64,000 nt of DNA from Streptomyces sp. NBC_00377 (GCF_036075115.1 NZ_CP107958.1:3844001-3908000); one strand, 5' to 3'. Positions 50,401 to 59,554 are shown, counted from the stretch's first letter. Numbers and translations: made by a program. The notes: generated by a model from the sequence alone, not told the origin.

Positions 50401-51669
50401 ATGACGGCCGGAACCACACCGGTGCCGGGGGCGGGGCGCGGGTTCCCTGTATGGCCCTCGGCTGTGGAGATCGCGGCGGCCGTGCGGGCGGGGCGGTTGT
50501 CGGCCGTCGACCTGACCGGCGAGGCGCTCGGCCGGATCGCGCGGGTCGACCGTTTCCTGTGCGCCTTCGCCGAGGTGTGGGAGGAACGGGCACGAGCGTG
50601 GGCGCGTGAGGTCGATGCGCGGGTCGCCGCGGGCGAGTGGCTGCCACTGGCCGGGGTGCCGATCGGCGTGAAGGGGCGTCACGGGCTCCGTGCGGCGGGT
50701 CCGCTGGTCGCCGCCGGATGCGTGCCGGTGGGCGCGACCGCCGTACCCGGACCCGGCACTCCTTGGCAGACCTGGGGCCTCGGCGCCCACGGCCGGACCG
50801 TCAACCCCTGGCGCGCCGACCGCACGCCTGGCGGTTCCTCGGCCGGTTCCGCGGCCGCAGTGGCCGCCGGGCTGGTCCCCCTGGCGACCGGCAGCGACGG
50901 AGCGGGCTCGATACGGATTCCGGCCGCGTGGTGCGGTGTGATCGGCCTGAAGACAACCCACCGGCGGCCCCCGCCCGGCAAGGGAGGGGAGCCGGTCTCC
51001 CGGGACCGTACGGGGCTGGCGGCCCCCGGCGTCCTGGTCCGCCACGCGGCGGACGCCGAGGCCTGCACGCGCGTGGCGGACGCCAGGGTGTACGCGCGCG
51101 TGGCAGGTCCCGGGGCGGCAGTCGACGGGGTGGGCACTGTTCCGCCGCTCGCCGCCTTCTCCGCCGACCTCGGCTTCGCCGATCCCGACCCCGGGCCACT
51201 CGCCCTGGCCCGTGCCGCGGCCGGGCGCCTCGCCGAGTCCGGCGCCGTACGACTGCTGCCGTCAGGCGCGTCCCCGCGGCTTGCCGACCCCGCCCCCGCC
51301 TGGCTCGCGCTGCGCACCCCCGGATCGGACCTCCGCGCGGCGGAACGGCTCCGGGAAGCCAACAACCGCCTGCTGGCCGACTTCTTCGCCCGCGCCGACC
51401 TGCTGCTGACCCCGACGACCCCGAACGCCGCACACGGTCACGAAGGGCCGGGCGACCGGTACTCGACCGCGCTCACCTGGGCGTTCAACCTGAGCGGACA
51501 TCCGGCGATCAGTGTCCCGGCGGGGATCGGCGCCGACGGCTGCCCGGTGGGCTTGCAGATCGTCGCGGCCCACGGCCGTGAGCCGGCGCTGCTCGCGACC
51601 GCCGAAGCCGTTCAAGCCGCGCGGGACGCACAAGACGGTCGAGCCACAGACGGTCAAGCCACCCTTTGA
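50401..51669 (+). CDS. Amidase-signature-family hydrolase
   Basis: This 422-aa enzyme has the Ser-cisSer-Lys triad: Lys91 in GVKGRHGLR, Ser146 in TPGGSSAGS and Ser170 in GSDGAGSIRIPA. It hydrolyses a carboxylic amide; the substrate is unknown, and no gatB/gatC neighbours exist, so it is not GatA. Length is at the short end of the family (usually 450-500), with a reduced middle region. ATG 50401 is used; the upstream frame to 50335 overlaps the preceding gene. Confidence 0.88.
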   Translation: MTAGTTPVPGAGRGFPVWPSAVEIAAAVRAGRLSAVDLTGEALGRIARVDRFLCAFAEVWEERARAWAREVDARVAAGEWLPLAGVPIGVKGRHGLRAAGPLVAAGCVPVGATAVPGPGTPWQTWGLGAHGRTVNPWRADRTPGGSSAGSAAAVAAGLVPLATGSDGAGSIRIPAAWCGVIGLKTTHRRPPPGKGGEPVSRDRTGLAAPGVLVRHAADAEACTRVADARVYARVAGPGAAVDGVGTVPPLAAFSADLGFADPDPGPLALARAAAGRLAESGAVRLLPSGASPRLADPAPAWLALRTPGSDLRAAERLREANNRLLADFFARADLLLTPTTPNAAHGHEGPGDRYSTALTWAFNLSGHPAISVPAGIGADGCPVGLQIVAAHGREPALLATAEAVQAARDAQDGRATDGQATL

Positions 51670-51675
51670 TACTTG

Positions 51676-51698
51676 TGCACGCATATAATGCAGGTGCA
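51676..51698. promoter_or_regulatory. TATAAT promoter overlapped by a TGCAC...GTGCA dyad
   Basis: TATAAT at 51684-51689 is a strong -10 element. It lies within an imperfect palindrome, TGCACGCAT-ATA-ATGCAGGTGCA (51676-51698), 39 bases before the reductase ATG. A repressor site masking the promoter is inferred. Confidence 0.5.
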
Positions 51699-51736
51699 GA
51701 CTATCGTCGTACGCACACTACCTGGGGGAGCGGATC

Positions 51737-52324
51737 ATGAGTCGTCGCAGTTTTCTGTTCGTGCTCGGCAGCAGCCGTTCGGACGGCAACACCGAATCGC
51801 TGGCCCGCGCGGCCGCCGAGCAGTTGCCCTCCGACGTCGAGCAGACCTGGATCAGCCTGGCCCGGCACCCGCTGCCCGACTTCGAGGACCAGCGGCACGA
51901 CACCGACCACGTCCGCCCCACCGAGGGCAGCGCGGCGCTGCTGCTCGACGCCACGCTCGCCGCGACCGACATCGTGATCGCGTCCCCGCTGTACTGGTAT
52001 TCGGTGTCCGCACAGACCAAGCGCTACCTGGACCACTGGTCGGGCTGGCTGCGCACGCCCGGTCTGGACTTCGGGGCGACGCTCGCCGGGCGCACCCTCT
52101 GGGGCGTCACCGTGCTCGCGGACGACCAGCCGGTGGTCGCCGACCCGCTGGTCGGCACGCTCAACAACTCGGCCGCCTACTTGGGCATGTCGTTCGGCGG
52201 CGTGCTGCTCGGCAACGGAAGCAAGCCCGGTGACGTCCTCAGGGACACGGAGGCGCTGACCCGCGCCAAGACCTTCTTCACGCGGGAGGCACCGGCCGCC
52301 CGCTTCCTGTACCAGACGCCCTGA
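51737..52324 (+). CDS. NAD(P)H-dependent FMN reductase / flavodoxin-fold oxidoreductase
   Basis: This 195-aa protein has the FMN phosphate-binding loop GSSRSDGNTESLARA and the SPLYWYSVSAQTKRYLDHWSG motif of the NADPH-dependent FMN reductase/azoreductase-like family. The substrate may be quinones, nitro or azo compounds. ATG 51737 follows GGGGGAG. The promoter with an overlapping dyad suggests control by a nearby or distant MarR/TetR-type repressor. Bases 52325-52432 hold only a loose hairpin (52327-52337 with 52371-52381). Confidence 0.85.
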   Translation: MSRRSFLFVLGSSRSDGNTESLARAAAEQLPSDVEQTWISLARHPLPDFEDQRHDTDHVRPTEGSAALLLDATLAATDIVIASPLYWYSVSAQTKRYLDHWSGWLRTPGLDFGATLAGRTLWGVTVLADDQPVVADPLVGTLNNSAAYLGMSFGGVLLGNGSKPGDVLRDTEALTRAKTFFTREAPAARFLYQTP

Positions 52325-52432
52325 CAGCCCCGCGCGGAGCCGACCGACAACTGCACGGGATGCGGTGGAGCCGCGCGGGGCCGACCCCGACCGCTGCACG
52401 GGTCCACCCAGCCCTACGCGACCCGACCGGGC

Positions 52433-53401
52433 CTACGCCGTGACGTCCTTGGTCGTGAAGCGCGCCCAGGCCGCCGAACCGAAGACGGCCGCGTACAGGG
52501 TCTGGAGGCCGAGGTTCTTCTCCAGGTCGTCCCAGTAGACGGGCTCACGCATCAGGTCGGCGAAGGACAACCAGTGGTGCGAGAAGAAGTACGGCTGCAA
52601 CGCGTGCAGTTGGGGAATCTGGTCGAGGATCTGCACCGTGATCAGCAGGCCCACCGTCGTGGCCATCGCCGCGATGCCACTGCTGGTGAGCGTGGAGACG
52701 AACAGTCCGAGCGCGGCAACACCGATCAGGGAGGCGGCGACGACCAGGGCCATCAGGAGCGCCCTCACCAGCCCCTCGCCGAAGCCGATCCGGGTGCCGG
52801 AGATCGTCGTCAGGTCGCCCAGCGGAAAGAGCAGCGCCCCGACCGTCAGCGCCGAGAGCGCGACCACGAGCGTGGCCACCAGGCAGAAGGTCATGACGGT
52901 CGCGTACTTGGCCAGCAGCAGACGGGTGCGGCCCGCGGGAGCGACCAGGAGGTACCGGAGCGTGCCCGCGTTGGCCTCGCCGGCGATCGAGTCGCCCGCG
53001 ATGACACCGATCGCCATCGGCAGGAAGAACGGCAGGGTCACGGCCAGCGCGGTGAAGACCAGGAACAGGCCGTTGTTGGTGACCTGTGAGATGAACGCCG
53101 GCCCGTCGCCGCCCCCTCCCCCACCGCCGCGTCCGCCGGACGGGCCGTCACCCGTCTCGATCTTCACGGCGATCCCCACCAGTACGGGCACGGCCGCGAG
53201 CACGCCCAGCAGCGCGAGGGTGCGCCACCGCCGGAAGGTGGTCAGCAGTTCACTGCGCAGCAGCCCGAACGTCCAGGTCCAGTTCCGCTTGGACGGCGGT
53301 GCAGCCCGCGTCCCGGTCGGCGCCGGCGCCGGCACCTGTTCGTGTGAGATGCCGGGGCCCGGGACCCCGTTGCGGTCACCCACCGTGTCAGCCCGCGACA
53401 T
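52433..53401 (-). CDS. ABC-2-type transporter permease
   Basis: This 322-aa protein has about six membrane helices; the first follows FRRWRTLALLGVLAAVPVLVG. The first extracytoplasmic loop contains an uninterrupted glycine run (GGRGGGGGGGDG, near residues 88-99). The GTLRYLLVAPAGRTRLLLAK segment resembles the coupling helix of ABC-2 exporters. It overlaps the ATPase gene by 14 bases, so the two form one exporter of unknown cargo. Confidence 0.88.
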   Translation of the reverse strand: MSRADTVGDRNGVPGPGISHEQVPAPAPTGTRAAPPSKRNWTWTFGLLRSELLTTFRRWRTLALLGVLAAVPVLVGIAVKIETGDGPSGGRGGGGGGGDGPAFISQVTNNGLFLVFTALAVTLPFFLPMAIGVIAGDSIAGEANAGTLRYLLVAPAGRTRLLLAKYATVMTFCLVATLVVALSALTVGALLFPLGDLTTISGTRIGFGEGLVRALLMALVVAASLIGVAALGLFVSTLTSSGIAAMATTVGLLITVQILDQIPQLHALQPYFFSHHWLSFADLMREPVYWDDLEKNLGLQTLYAAVFGSAAWARFTTKDVTA

Positions 53402-54368
53402 CGAATCCCTCCCCCGTGAGAGCCACGAACGCGTCCTCCAGAGAGGCCCGCTCGACGGCGAAGCCGCGGACGCGCACGCCCGCAGTCACCAGAGCGGCGT
53501 TCAGGTCGGCGGGATCGCGGTCCGGTGGCGGCGCCTCGGCACTCACACGGTCCTCGCCGAGGACGACGTCGTCCGCTCCCTGCTCCTTCAGCACCCGGGC
53601 CGCGTCCACCGGGTCCGGGGTGGTCACGACCAGCCGTCCGCGGGTCCCCGCCGCGAGGTCGGCCACCGGTCCCTGGACGAGCAGCCGGCCCTGCGCCATC
53701 ACCGCCGCGTGCGTGCACACCTGCTCGATCTCGTCGAGCAGGTGCGAGGAGAGGAAGACGGTCGTGCCCTCCGCGGCCAGCTCCCGGATCAGCGAGCGGA
53801 TCTCCCGCATGCCCTGTGGATCCAGACCGTTGGTCGGCTCGTCGAGGACGAGCAGGCGGCGGGGCTGGAGGAGGGCGGCGGCGAGGCCCAGCCGCTGCTT
53901 CATCCCGAGGGAGTACGCCTTCGCCTTCTTGCCGGCGGCGGCGGTCAGTCCCACCCGCTCCAGCGTCGCCGTGACCCTCGCGCGCCGGGTGCGCGGATCG
54001 GCCGTCGGGTCGGCGGCGTCGTAGCGGAGCAGGTTGTCGCGACCGGAGAGGAACCCGTAGAGGGCGGGGCCCTCGATCAGGGTCCCGACGTGCGGCAGCA
54101 CGGCGCGCGCGGCCCGCGGCATGGGCTGCCCCAGCACGCGGGCCGAGCCGGCCGTGGGCTCGATGAGCCCCATCAGCATGCGGATGGTGGTGGTCTTGCC
54201 GGACCCGTTGGGGCCGAGGAAGCCGAAGACGCTGCCCGCCGGGACGGTCAGGTCGAGACCGTCGACGGCGAGCTGACCACCGCGGTAGCGCTTGGTGAGA
54301 GCGCGGGTGTGGATGACGGCCCCGTCCTCCACGGGCTCCCGCACTGACTCCCCCATCGGCTTCCCCAT
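53388..54368 (-). CDS. ABC transporter ATP-binding protein (drug-exporter type)
   Basis: This 326-aa protein has Walker A GPNGSGKT at residues 52-59, a signature in the variant form YSLGMKQRLG, Walker B RLLVLDEPTNGLDP and the H-loop SSHLLDEIEQV. The C-terminal ~100 residues resemble the regulatory tail of DrrA-type ATPases. It powers the permease at 52433. The start could be ATG 54368 or 54356. Confidence 0.9.
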   Translation of the reverse strand: MGKPMGESVREPVEDGAVIHTRALTKRYRGGQLAVDGLDLTVPAGSVFGFLGPNGSGKTTTIRMLMGLIEPTAGSARVLGQPMPRAARAVLPHVGTLIEGPALYGFLSGRDNLLRYDAADPTADPRTRRARVTATLERVGLTAAAGKKAKAYSLGMKQRLGLAAALLQPRRLLVLDEPTNGLDPQGMREIRSLIRELAAEGTTVFLSSHLLDEIEQVCTHAAVMAQGRLLVQGPVADLAAGTRGRLVVTTPDPVDAARVLKEQGADDVVLGEDRVSAEAPPPDRDPADLNAALVTAGVRVRGFAVERASLEDAFVALTGEGFDVAG

Positions 54369-54459
54369 TCGGATTTCCCGTCTCCGGTGCCCGTAGGACC
54401 CTGTCGTGCCGGTACCCGTAGGACGGTTCCCGCGGCCTCCGCCTCCCGCGCCGTACCGC

Positions 54460-55725
54460 CTACTTCGCCGCGTTCGCCGCCTTCACCAGGGCGTCCTTGG
54501 TGACGGCGCCGACGTACACCTTGCCGTCGTCCGTCATCAGGGCGTTGATCAGACGGGTGGAGAACACGGTGCCGGAGCCGAACTTCCCGGACACCTTGTC
54601 GCCCAGGGTGCCGAGGAAGCCGCCGAGGTCGCCGCCGGCCTCGGAGCCCGAGGGCATGCCCTCACCGCCGGTGCCGAAGACCGCGACGGACGTCCAGCCC
54701 TCGCCGAGGACGTCGGGGCCCTCGGAGCCGTCCTGGCCCTCGAGGTCCTTCGCCAGGCCGCCGGGCAGGCCGGGCAGGGCGGAGTGCCCCGGTGCGGTCT
54801 CCCCGGCTTTGCCCTCGTCGGCCTTGCCGGGCTCGTCGCCCTCGGTGACCTTCGCGCCCTTGGGAGCGGTGAAGTCGAACGTGGACGCGGCGGGCTTGGC
54901 GAAGGTGACCTGGGTGAAGCCCGCGTCCACGACGGCGGCGCCGCCGCTCGCCGGAGTCAGCGTGAACTTCAGCGGCAGACCCGTCTTCGCGTCCACGGCC
55001 ACACTGATCGCGCCGACCGTGGAACCGGACTGCTTCGGCTTGACCAGCAGCTTGTAGGCGTCCCGGCCGGCGACCTGGACGGTGCCGTCCACCGTCACGG
55101 AGGTCGTGTCGTCGACCGCCTTCAGGGCGTCCTCGGTGAGGTCCTTGGGCGTGGCGGGGACGGGCGCCTCCGCCTTCCCGGAGCTCTCGTCGACGGTGGA
55201 GTGATAGACCTCGTTGGAGGCGCTGTCGTACCCCCACACGTTCTTGCCGTTGTGGATGACGCTGTATTCGGCGGCGTTCTCCAGCAGTGAGAGCTTCTGC
55301 CGGTCCGGGCCGTCGGCGGCGACGCGCAGGGTGTGCGTGCCGGCGGCGAGTTCGGTGAGCTTGGCGGACGGGTCGGCGGACGAACCGTCACCGCCCTGCT
55401 GAGCGACCCCGGAGAGGAGTCCGCTCTCCAGCCCGCCGAGGTCGGGCAGCCCGAGATCGGTGGTGATCTTCACCGTTCCGGACAGCTGCTGTACGTCCGA
55501 TGCCGCGATCTTGTCCAGGAGCTGCTGTGCGGTGATCTTCGGCAGGTCGGGGTCGCCGGAGTCGGCGAGCGCCGGAACCAGGCCGATCGTCGCCGCCGCG
55601 ACACCGATCACGGTGACCGGGACGATGTACCGGGCCGCCTTGCGCCGTCCGAGGCGCAGGTCGTCGGCCTCCCCGCCGGTCGGCTCCGCGCCGGTCGTGG
55701 TGTCGTCGGATGCCTTCGGTGCCAT
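54460..55725 (-). CDS. LolA-like, membrane-anchored DUF2092/RseB-type protein
   Basis: This 421-aa protein has a cytoplasmic N-terminus, one membrane helix (YIVPVTVIGVAAATIGLVPALA, about residues 33-54) and a large external domain. The LTAQQ-type start of the outer domain and the SGTVKITTDLGLP strands suit a LolA/RseB-like lipoprotein-binding fold found in actinobacteria. A Gly/Glu-rich linker lies near residues 300-370. Its role may be sensing or chaperoning exported lipids; the downstream ABC exporter could be functionally linked. Confidence 0.75.
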   Translation of the reverse strand: MAPKASDDTTTGAEPTGGEADDLRLGRRKAARYIVPVTVIGVAAATIGLVPALADSGDPDLPKITAQQLLDKIAASDVQQLSGTVKITTDLGLPDLGGLESGLLSGVAQQGGDGSSADPSAKLTELAAGTHTLRVAADGPDRQKLSLLENAAEYSVIHNGKNVWGYDSASNEVYHSTVDESSGKAEAPVPATPKDLTEDALKAVDDTTSVTVDGTVQVAGRDAYKLLVKPKQSGSTVGAISVAVDAKTGLPLKFTLTPASGGAAVVDAGFTQVTFAKPAASTFDFTAPKGAKVTEGDEPGKADEGKAGETAPGHSALPGLPGGLAKDLEGQDGSEGPDVLGEGWTSVAVFGTGGEGMPSGSEAGGDLGGFLGTLGDKVSGKFGSGTVFSTRLINALMTDDGKVYVGAVTKDALVKAANAAK

Positions 55726-55949
55726 GTGTGCCTTACCTCCGTCGTCGGCGGCGGCTGGTCATCTCACGCTGTGAACGTCCCCACCCCAAGCCGCCATTCT
55801 CACCCGAATCGGTGAGGAGTGGTGTTTTCCGTGGTTCCCATCTGACCAAATGAGCCACGACGAAGCGTCAACCCGAGGACTCAACTCCACATACGCCTGC
55901 GGTATGACACGAAGGCGACGAGGTGGCATCCGACCCGTAGGGGTACCGG

Positions 55950-56230
55950 GGGTCACCCGGCCCGGACGGGTGTCAGGGGCCGCCGGCCCGGAAGGGCGTC
56001 AGGGGGCGGCCGGCCCGGAGGGGCGGGTCGTCAGGGGTCACCCGGCACCGACGGGTGTCAGCGGCCGCCGGCCCGGAGGGGCGGGTCGTCAGGGGTCACC
56101 CGGCACGGACGGGTGTCAGCGGCCGCCGGCCCGGAGGGGGGGGCAAGGGCCGCCCCGCACCGACGGATGTCAGAGGGGGCCGGCCCGGAGGGGCAGGGCT
56201 CGCCCGGCACCGACGGGTGCCGGGGCGTCA
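55950..56230. repeat. Imperfect 58-bp tandem repeats (intergenic)
   Basis: The marker GCCCGGAGGGG starts at 56013, 56071, 56129 and 56183, giving periods of 58, 58 and 54 bases; a partial unit begins near 55950. Units share GTCAGGGGTCACCCGGCACCGACGGGTGTCAGC-like content. The period is not a multiple of three and the region lies between two leftward genes, so it is not coding. Confidence 0.75.
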
Positions 56231-56247
56231 GGCCGGGACGGCGGGGG

Positions 56248-57258
56248 TCACCCCGCCCGGTGGACCACCGCGTCGCAGAGTTCCATCAGCGCCGCCTTGG
56301 CGTCGCACTCCCGCAGCGGCGCCAACGCGGAGCGGGCTTCCTTCGCGTACCGCACGGTGTCCCGGCGGGCCTGCTCGAGCGCCGGGTGGGCCCGCAGCGC
56401 CTCCAGCGCCTCGGTGTGCCGGGCGTCGTCGCTCAGGTCGGAGTCCAGCAGCTCGCACAAGGCGATGTCCTCGGGCAGGGACAGGCGTGCCGCCCGCTCC
56501 CGCAGCCGCAGCACGGGCAGCGTGGGAACGCCCTCGCGCAGGTCCGTCCCCGGCGTCTTGCCCGACTCGTGGGAGTCGGACGCGATGTCCAGGACGTCGT
56601 CCGCCAGCTGGAAGGCGACGCCGAGCCGCTCTCCGTACTGCGTCAGCACGTCGACGACCGTCTCGTCGGCGCCCGACATCATCGCCCCGAAGCGGCAGGC
56701 CACCGCCACCAGCGAGCCCGTCTTGCCGCCGAGCACGTCGAGGTAGTGATCGACCGGGTCCCGCCCGTCCGTGGGACCCGCGGTCTCCAGGATCTGGCCG
56801 GTGACCAGCCGCTCGAACGCCTCCGCCTGCACCCGCACCGCCTCCGGCCCGAGGTCGGCCAGGATGTGGGAGGCACGCGCGAAGAGGAAATCGCCGGTCA
56901 GGACGGCGACGGAGTTCCCCCAGCGGCTGTTCGCGCTGGACACCCCGCGCCGCACGGCGGCCTCGTCCATCACGTCGTCGTGGTACAGCGTGGCCAGGTG
57001 GGTCAGCTCCACCACGACGGCCGAGGGCACGACACCCGGCGCGTAGGGGTCCCCGAACTGCGACGCGAGCACCACGAGCAGCGGCCGGAACCGCTTCCCG
57101 CCCGCTCGTACGAGGTGCTGGGCGGCCTCCGTGATGAACGGGACCGCACTCTTGGTGGCCTCGAGCAAGCCTTCCTCGACAGCCGTCAATCCGGCCTGGA
57201 CATCGGCTTCCAGAGCCTGGTCCCGCACGCTCAGCCCGAACGGCCCGACGACGGTCAC
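56248..57258 (-). CDS. Trans-polyprenyl diphosphate synthase
   Basis: This 336-aa prenyl elongase has the two aspartate-rich motifs LYHDDVMDEA (D94, D95, D98) and QLADDVLDIA (D220, D221, D224), plus GGKRFRPLL. It condenses isopentenyl diphosphate units to make a long all-trans chain. In Streptomyces such an enzyme supplies the menaquinone side chain, which would suit the nearby nuo operon; the exact chain length is not predictable. The residue pattern before the first motif lacks bulky aromatics immediately upstream except Tyr92, fitting a long product. Confidence 0.88.
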   Translation of the reverse strand: MTVVGPFGLSVRDQALEADVQAGLTAVEEGLLEATKSAVPFITEAAQHLVRAGGKRFRPLLVVLASQFGDPYAPGVVPSAVVVELTHLATLYHDDVMDEAAVRRGVSSANSRWGNSVAVLTGDFLFARASHILADLGPEAVRVQAEAFERLVTGQILETAGPTDGRDPVDHYLDVLGGKTGSLVAVACRFGAMMSGADETVVDVLTQYGERLGVAFQLADDVLDIASDSHESGKTPGTDLREGVPTLPVLRLRERAARLSLPEDIALCELLDSDLSDDARHTEALEALRAHPALEQARRDTVRYAKEARSALAPLRECDAKAALMELCDAVVHRAG

Positions 57259-57945
57259 GAGGGGTCTCCTGTCTGCTGGTGTCTACTGGCGATTACGCGG
57301 TTTGTCGATAGGTCTCTGCCATCACTCAAGTCAGCGTATCCGGTCACGTTTCGATCACCGATAGCCCCCACGTCCGCCGGGCTCGAATGGCCCGCCCCGG
57401 AGGTGCCACGCAGGCCAGGCGGTATCGGATCACACCCGATATGTTTTTGATCAGCTCAGATGAGCGGACATCAATAGAATTGCCGGGATGTGTTGATTCA
57501 TGTCCCGCGCCGAGGGTGCCACCACTCCGGCGGGGCGGCCCTCCCCTTCCGCGTGACGATGATCACGGCCTCCCCTTCGGGACCCTTCGGGACCCCAGGG
57601 GACTCTCCGGGACCCTTGGGGATCTTTCGGGACACCCTCCCCGAGGCCCCCTGCGTACCGGCCCTGCACCCCGCTTCCCACCTGGCACCCACCGCCGGTG
57701 CTTTAACGATGAGTTGGACCTAATGCCCGATTAGCCAGTCTTGTGAACGCTGGTGAGTTGGCTCACTCCGCACAGTGGCCCACCGGAAGATCACCCTTCA
57801 CCGATTCTCCGCACTCCCCAAGCGAGTTGAAGCTTTGCACCAACAAAGGATCAAGCACCCCATAGGTCACAGACCAAGGTCAATAGGGGTCATCTGTGAA
57901 TCCGGTACTTGTTCCGGACATGTGCTCTCGCATACGTTCCCGGCC
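57259..57945. other. Non-coding gap ahead of the riboswitch
   Basis: No convincing gene is seen. The region has a GGGACCC-rich stretch at about 57585-57640 with several short inverted repeats, and an AT-richer part at 57435-57480 and 57770-57900 that probably carries the promoters of the leftward synthase and the rightward riboswitch transcript. Short frames here have poor codon usage. Confidence 0.5.
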
Positions 57946-57949
57946 TGTC

Positions 57950-58162
57950 GGGCGGAACGCCGAATCCTGCCGCCGCCCGAACCACCCATCCAGAACGCTC
58001 GGCAGGAGCGGGGGAACCAGGTAAGCCGCCGAACCGGAAGTCGGGACGTCTCGGATAATTCAGACGTTTCGCACAGCCGGTACGGCTCGGGGTGAAGTCG
58101 CGTCCGTCAGGAGGCGACCGGGCAGCTCCCGCCCGAACCCGACAGCTCACCTCGCAGGCGCC
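57950..58162 (+). promoter_or_regulatory. ydaO/yuaA-type c-di-AMP riboswitch
   Basis: The leader holds the ordered conserved blocks of this class: CGCCGAATCCTGCC (57959-57972), GGCAGGAGCGGGGGAACCA (58001-58019), GGGGTGAAG (58089-58097), GGCGACC and GGGCAGC (58113-58126), CCGAACCCGACAGCTCACC (58133-58151) and CTCGCAGGCG (58151-58160). It ends about 17 bases before the ATG of a transglycosylase-like gene. Binding of cyclic di-AMP normally switches such leaders off. Confidence 0.9.
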
Positions 58163-58178
58163 GGAGAGGAAATTCGTC

Positions 58179-58652
58179 ATGCCCGCTGCCGCTCAGCCGC
58201 GCCGCAACCGTCTCGTCCGCACGCTCACCGTCGCCGTCACCGGCGCGGCCGTGCTCGCCCTCCCGCTCATCGGCGCGACCAGCGCCTCCGCGGCGACGCC
58301 GACCGTCACCACCGCCTCCAGCCTCGGCTACGCCAACAACCTCGACGGCTGGATCCGCGCCTCCCTCCAGGTCATGGGGCAGCACGGCATCCCGGGGACG
58401 TACAACGGCATCTACCGCAACGTCATCCGCGAGTCCTCGGGCAACCCCCAGGCCATCAACCTCTGGGACTCCAACGCGGCCGCGGGCATCCCGTCCAAGG
58501 GGCTGCTCCAGGTCATCGACCCGACCTTCCGCGCCTACCACGTCGAGGGCACGTCCTGGGACTCGTACGACCCGGTCGCGAACATCACCGCCGCGTGCAA
58601 CTACGCGGCCGCGCGGTACGGCTCGATCGACAACGTGTTCGGCGCGTACTGA
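58179..58652 (+). CDS. Secreted transglycosylase-like (SLT-domain) cell wall hydrolase
   Basis: This 157-aa precursor has a signal peptide (RRNRLVRTLTVAVTGAAVLALPLIG, cleavage near ASAAT) and a single small lysozyme-like domain. The catalytic Glu85 lies in NVIRESSGNPQAINLWD, followed by GIPSKGLLQVI and YDPVANITAACNYAAARYG, the SLT pattern. It should cut peptidoglycan glycan strands outside the cell. It is preceded by a c-di-AMP riboswitch, a known arrangement for Streptomyces wall hydrolases. ATG 58179 follows GGAGAGGA. Confidence 0.9.
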   Translation: MPAAAQPRRNRLVRTLTVAVTGAAVLALPLIGATSASAATPTVTTASSLGYANNLDGWIRASLQVMGQHGIPGTYNGIYRNVIRESSGNPQAINLWDSNAAAGIPSKGLLQVIDPTFRAYHVEGTSWDSYDPVANITAACNYAAARYGSIDNVFGAY

Positions 58653-58729
58653 CCTTCCCGTCGGTACGGCCCGTCGGCACGGACGGTTCCACAGGGACTG
58701 ACCGCTTCAGCCGGTACGGACCGCCCCGT

Positions 58730-59554
58730 TCACGGAAACAGTCGTTCGAGGACGACGGCCACGCCGTCGTCCTCGTTCGACGTCGTCACCTCGTCGGCCA
58801 CCGCCTTCAGCTCGGGATGGGCGTTGGCCATGGCGACTCCGCGGGCCGCCCAGTCGAACATCGGGATGTCATTGGGCATGTCCCCGAAGGCGAGGGTGTC
58901 CTCGGGCCGCAGCCCCAGGACCTCGGCCGCCAGGGCCAGACCCGTCGCCTTGGTGATCCCGCAGGGCTGGAGTTCGACCGTGCCCGGCCCTGACATGGTG
59001 ACGGTGGCCAGCGAACCGACCACCGAACGGGCCGTGGCCGCCAACTCGTCGTCCGACAGGCTCGGGTGGCGCAGCAGCACCTTGCTGATCGGCTCGCACC
59101 ACAGGTCGTCGCGCCGCCCGACGCGCAGGGCGGGCAGCGTCGGGTGCGGCATGCGGTAGCCCGGCTCGATGAGCGTCAGCCCGTCGACACCGTCCTGGTC
59201 GACGGCCGCGTAGAGCTGCCCGACCTCGGCCTCGATCTTGCCGAGCGCGGTCTCGGCCAGCTCCCGGTCCAGGGTGACCGACCACAGCAGACGGTCCGCG
59301 CCGACGTCGTACAACTGCGCGCCCTGCCCGCACACCGCGAGCCCCCTGCTGTGCAGCCGGTCGAGCAGTGGGCGCACCCGGGGCGCGGGCCGTCCTGTCA
59401 CCACCAGGTGGCGTGCGCCGGAGTGCACCACCCGCGCGAGCGCGTCGAGCGACCGGTCCGAGAAGGTGTCGTCGCCGCGGAGCAGCGTTCCGTCCAGGTC
59501 GGTGGCGATGAGGGAGTACGCGGTGCGCGCGGCATATGCGGTGGGTGCGGCCAT
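58730..59554 (-). CDS. HAD-superfamily phosphatase, Cof/SupH type
   Basis: This 274-aa protein has HAD motif I LIATDLDGTLL, motif II LVVTGRPAP, a Lys in GITKATGLAL and motif IV FGDMPNDIPMFDWA, with a large C2 cap as in Cof-type phosphatases. The substrate is probably a sugar phosphate or a cofactor. ATG 59554 is preferred over 59578 since AAPTAYAARTAYSLIATDLDG begins directly. Confidence 0.88.
   Translation of the reverse strand: MAAPTAYAARTAYSLIATDLDGTLLRGDDTFSDRSLDALARVVHSGARHLVVTGRPAPRVRPLLDRLHSRGLAVCGQGAQLYDVGADRLLWSVTLDRELAETALGKIEAEVGQLYAAVDQDGVDGLTLIEPGYRMPHPTLPALRVGRRDDLWCEPISKVLLRHPSLSDDELAATARSVVGSLATVTMSGPGTVELQPCGITKATGLALAAEVLGLRPEDTLAFGDMPNDIPMFDWAARGVAMANAHPELKAVADEVTTSNEDDGVAVVLERLFP

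Noticed and set aside
50401..51669. GatA subunit of Glu-tRNA amidotransferase
   Set aside because: The amidase signature is shared, but there is no gatB or gatC nearby and the protein is shorter than GatA.
55850..56746. A repeat-rich plus-strand protein of 298 codons
   Set aside because: The repeat period of 58 is not a multiple of three and the frame runs antisense into the prenyl synthase. It is non-coding tandem repeat DNA.
57451..57734. Small genes in the 57259-57945 gap
   Set aside because: Overlapping short frames on both strands have low-complexity translations (GSRRVPWGPEGSRR and the like) and no ribosome sites.
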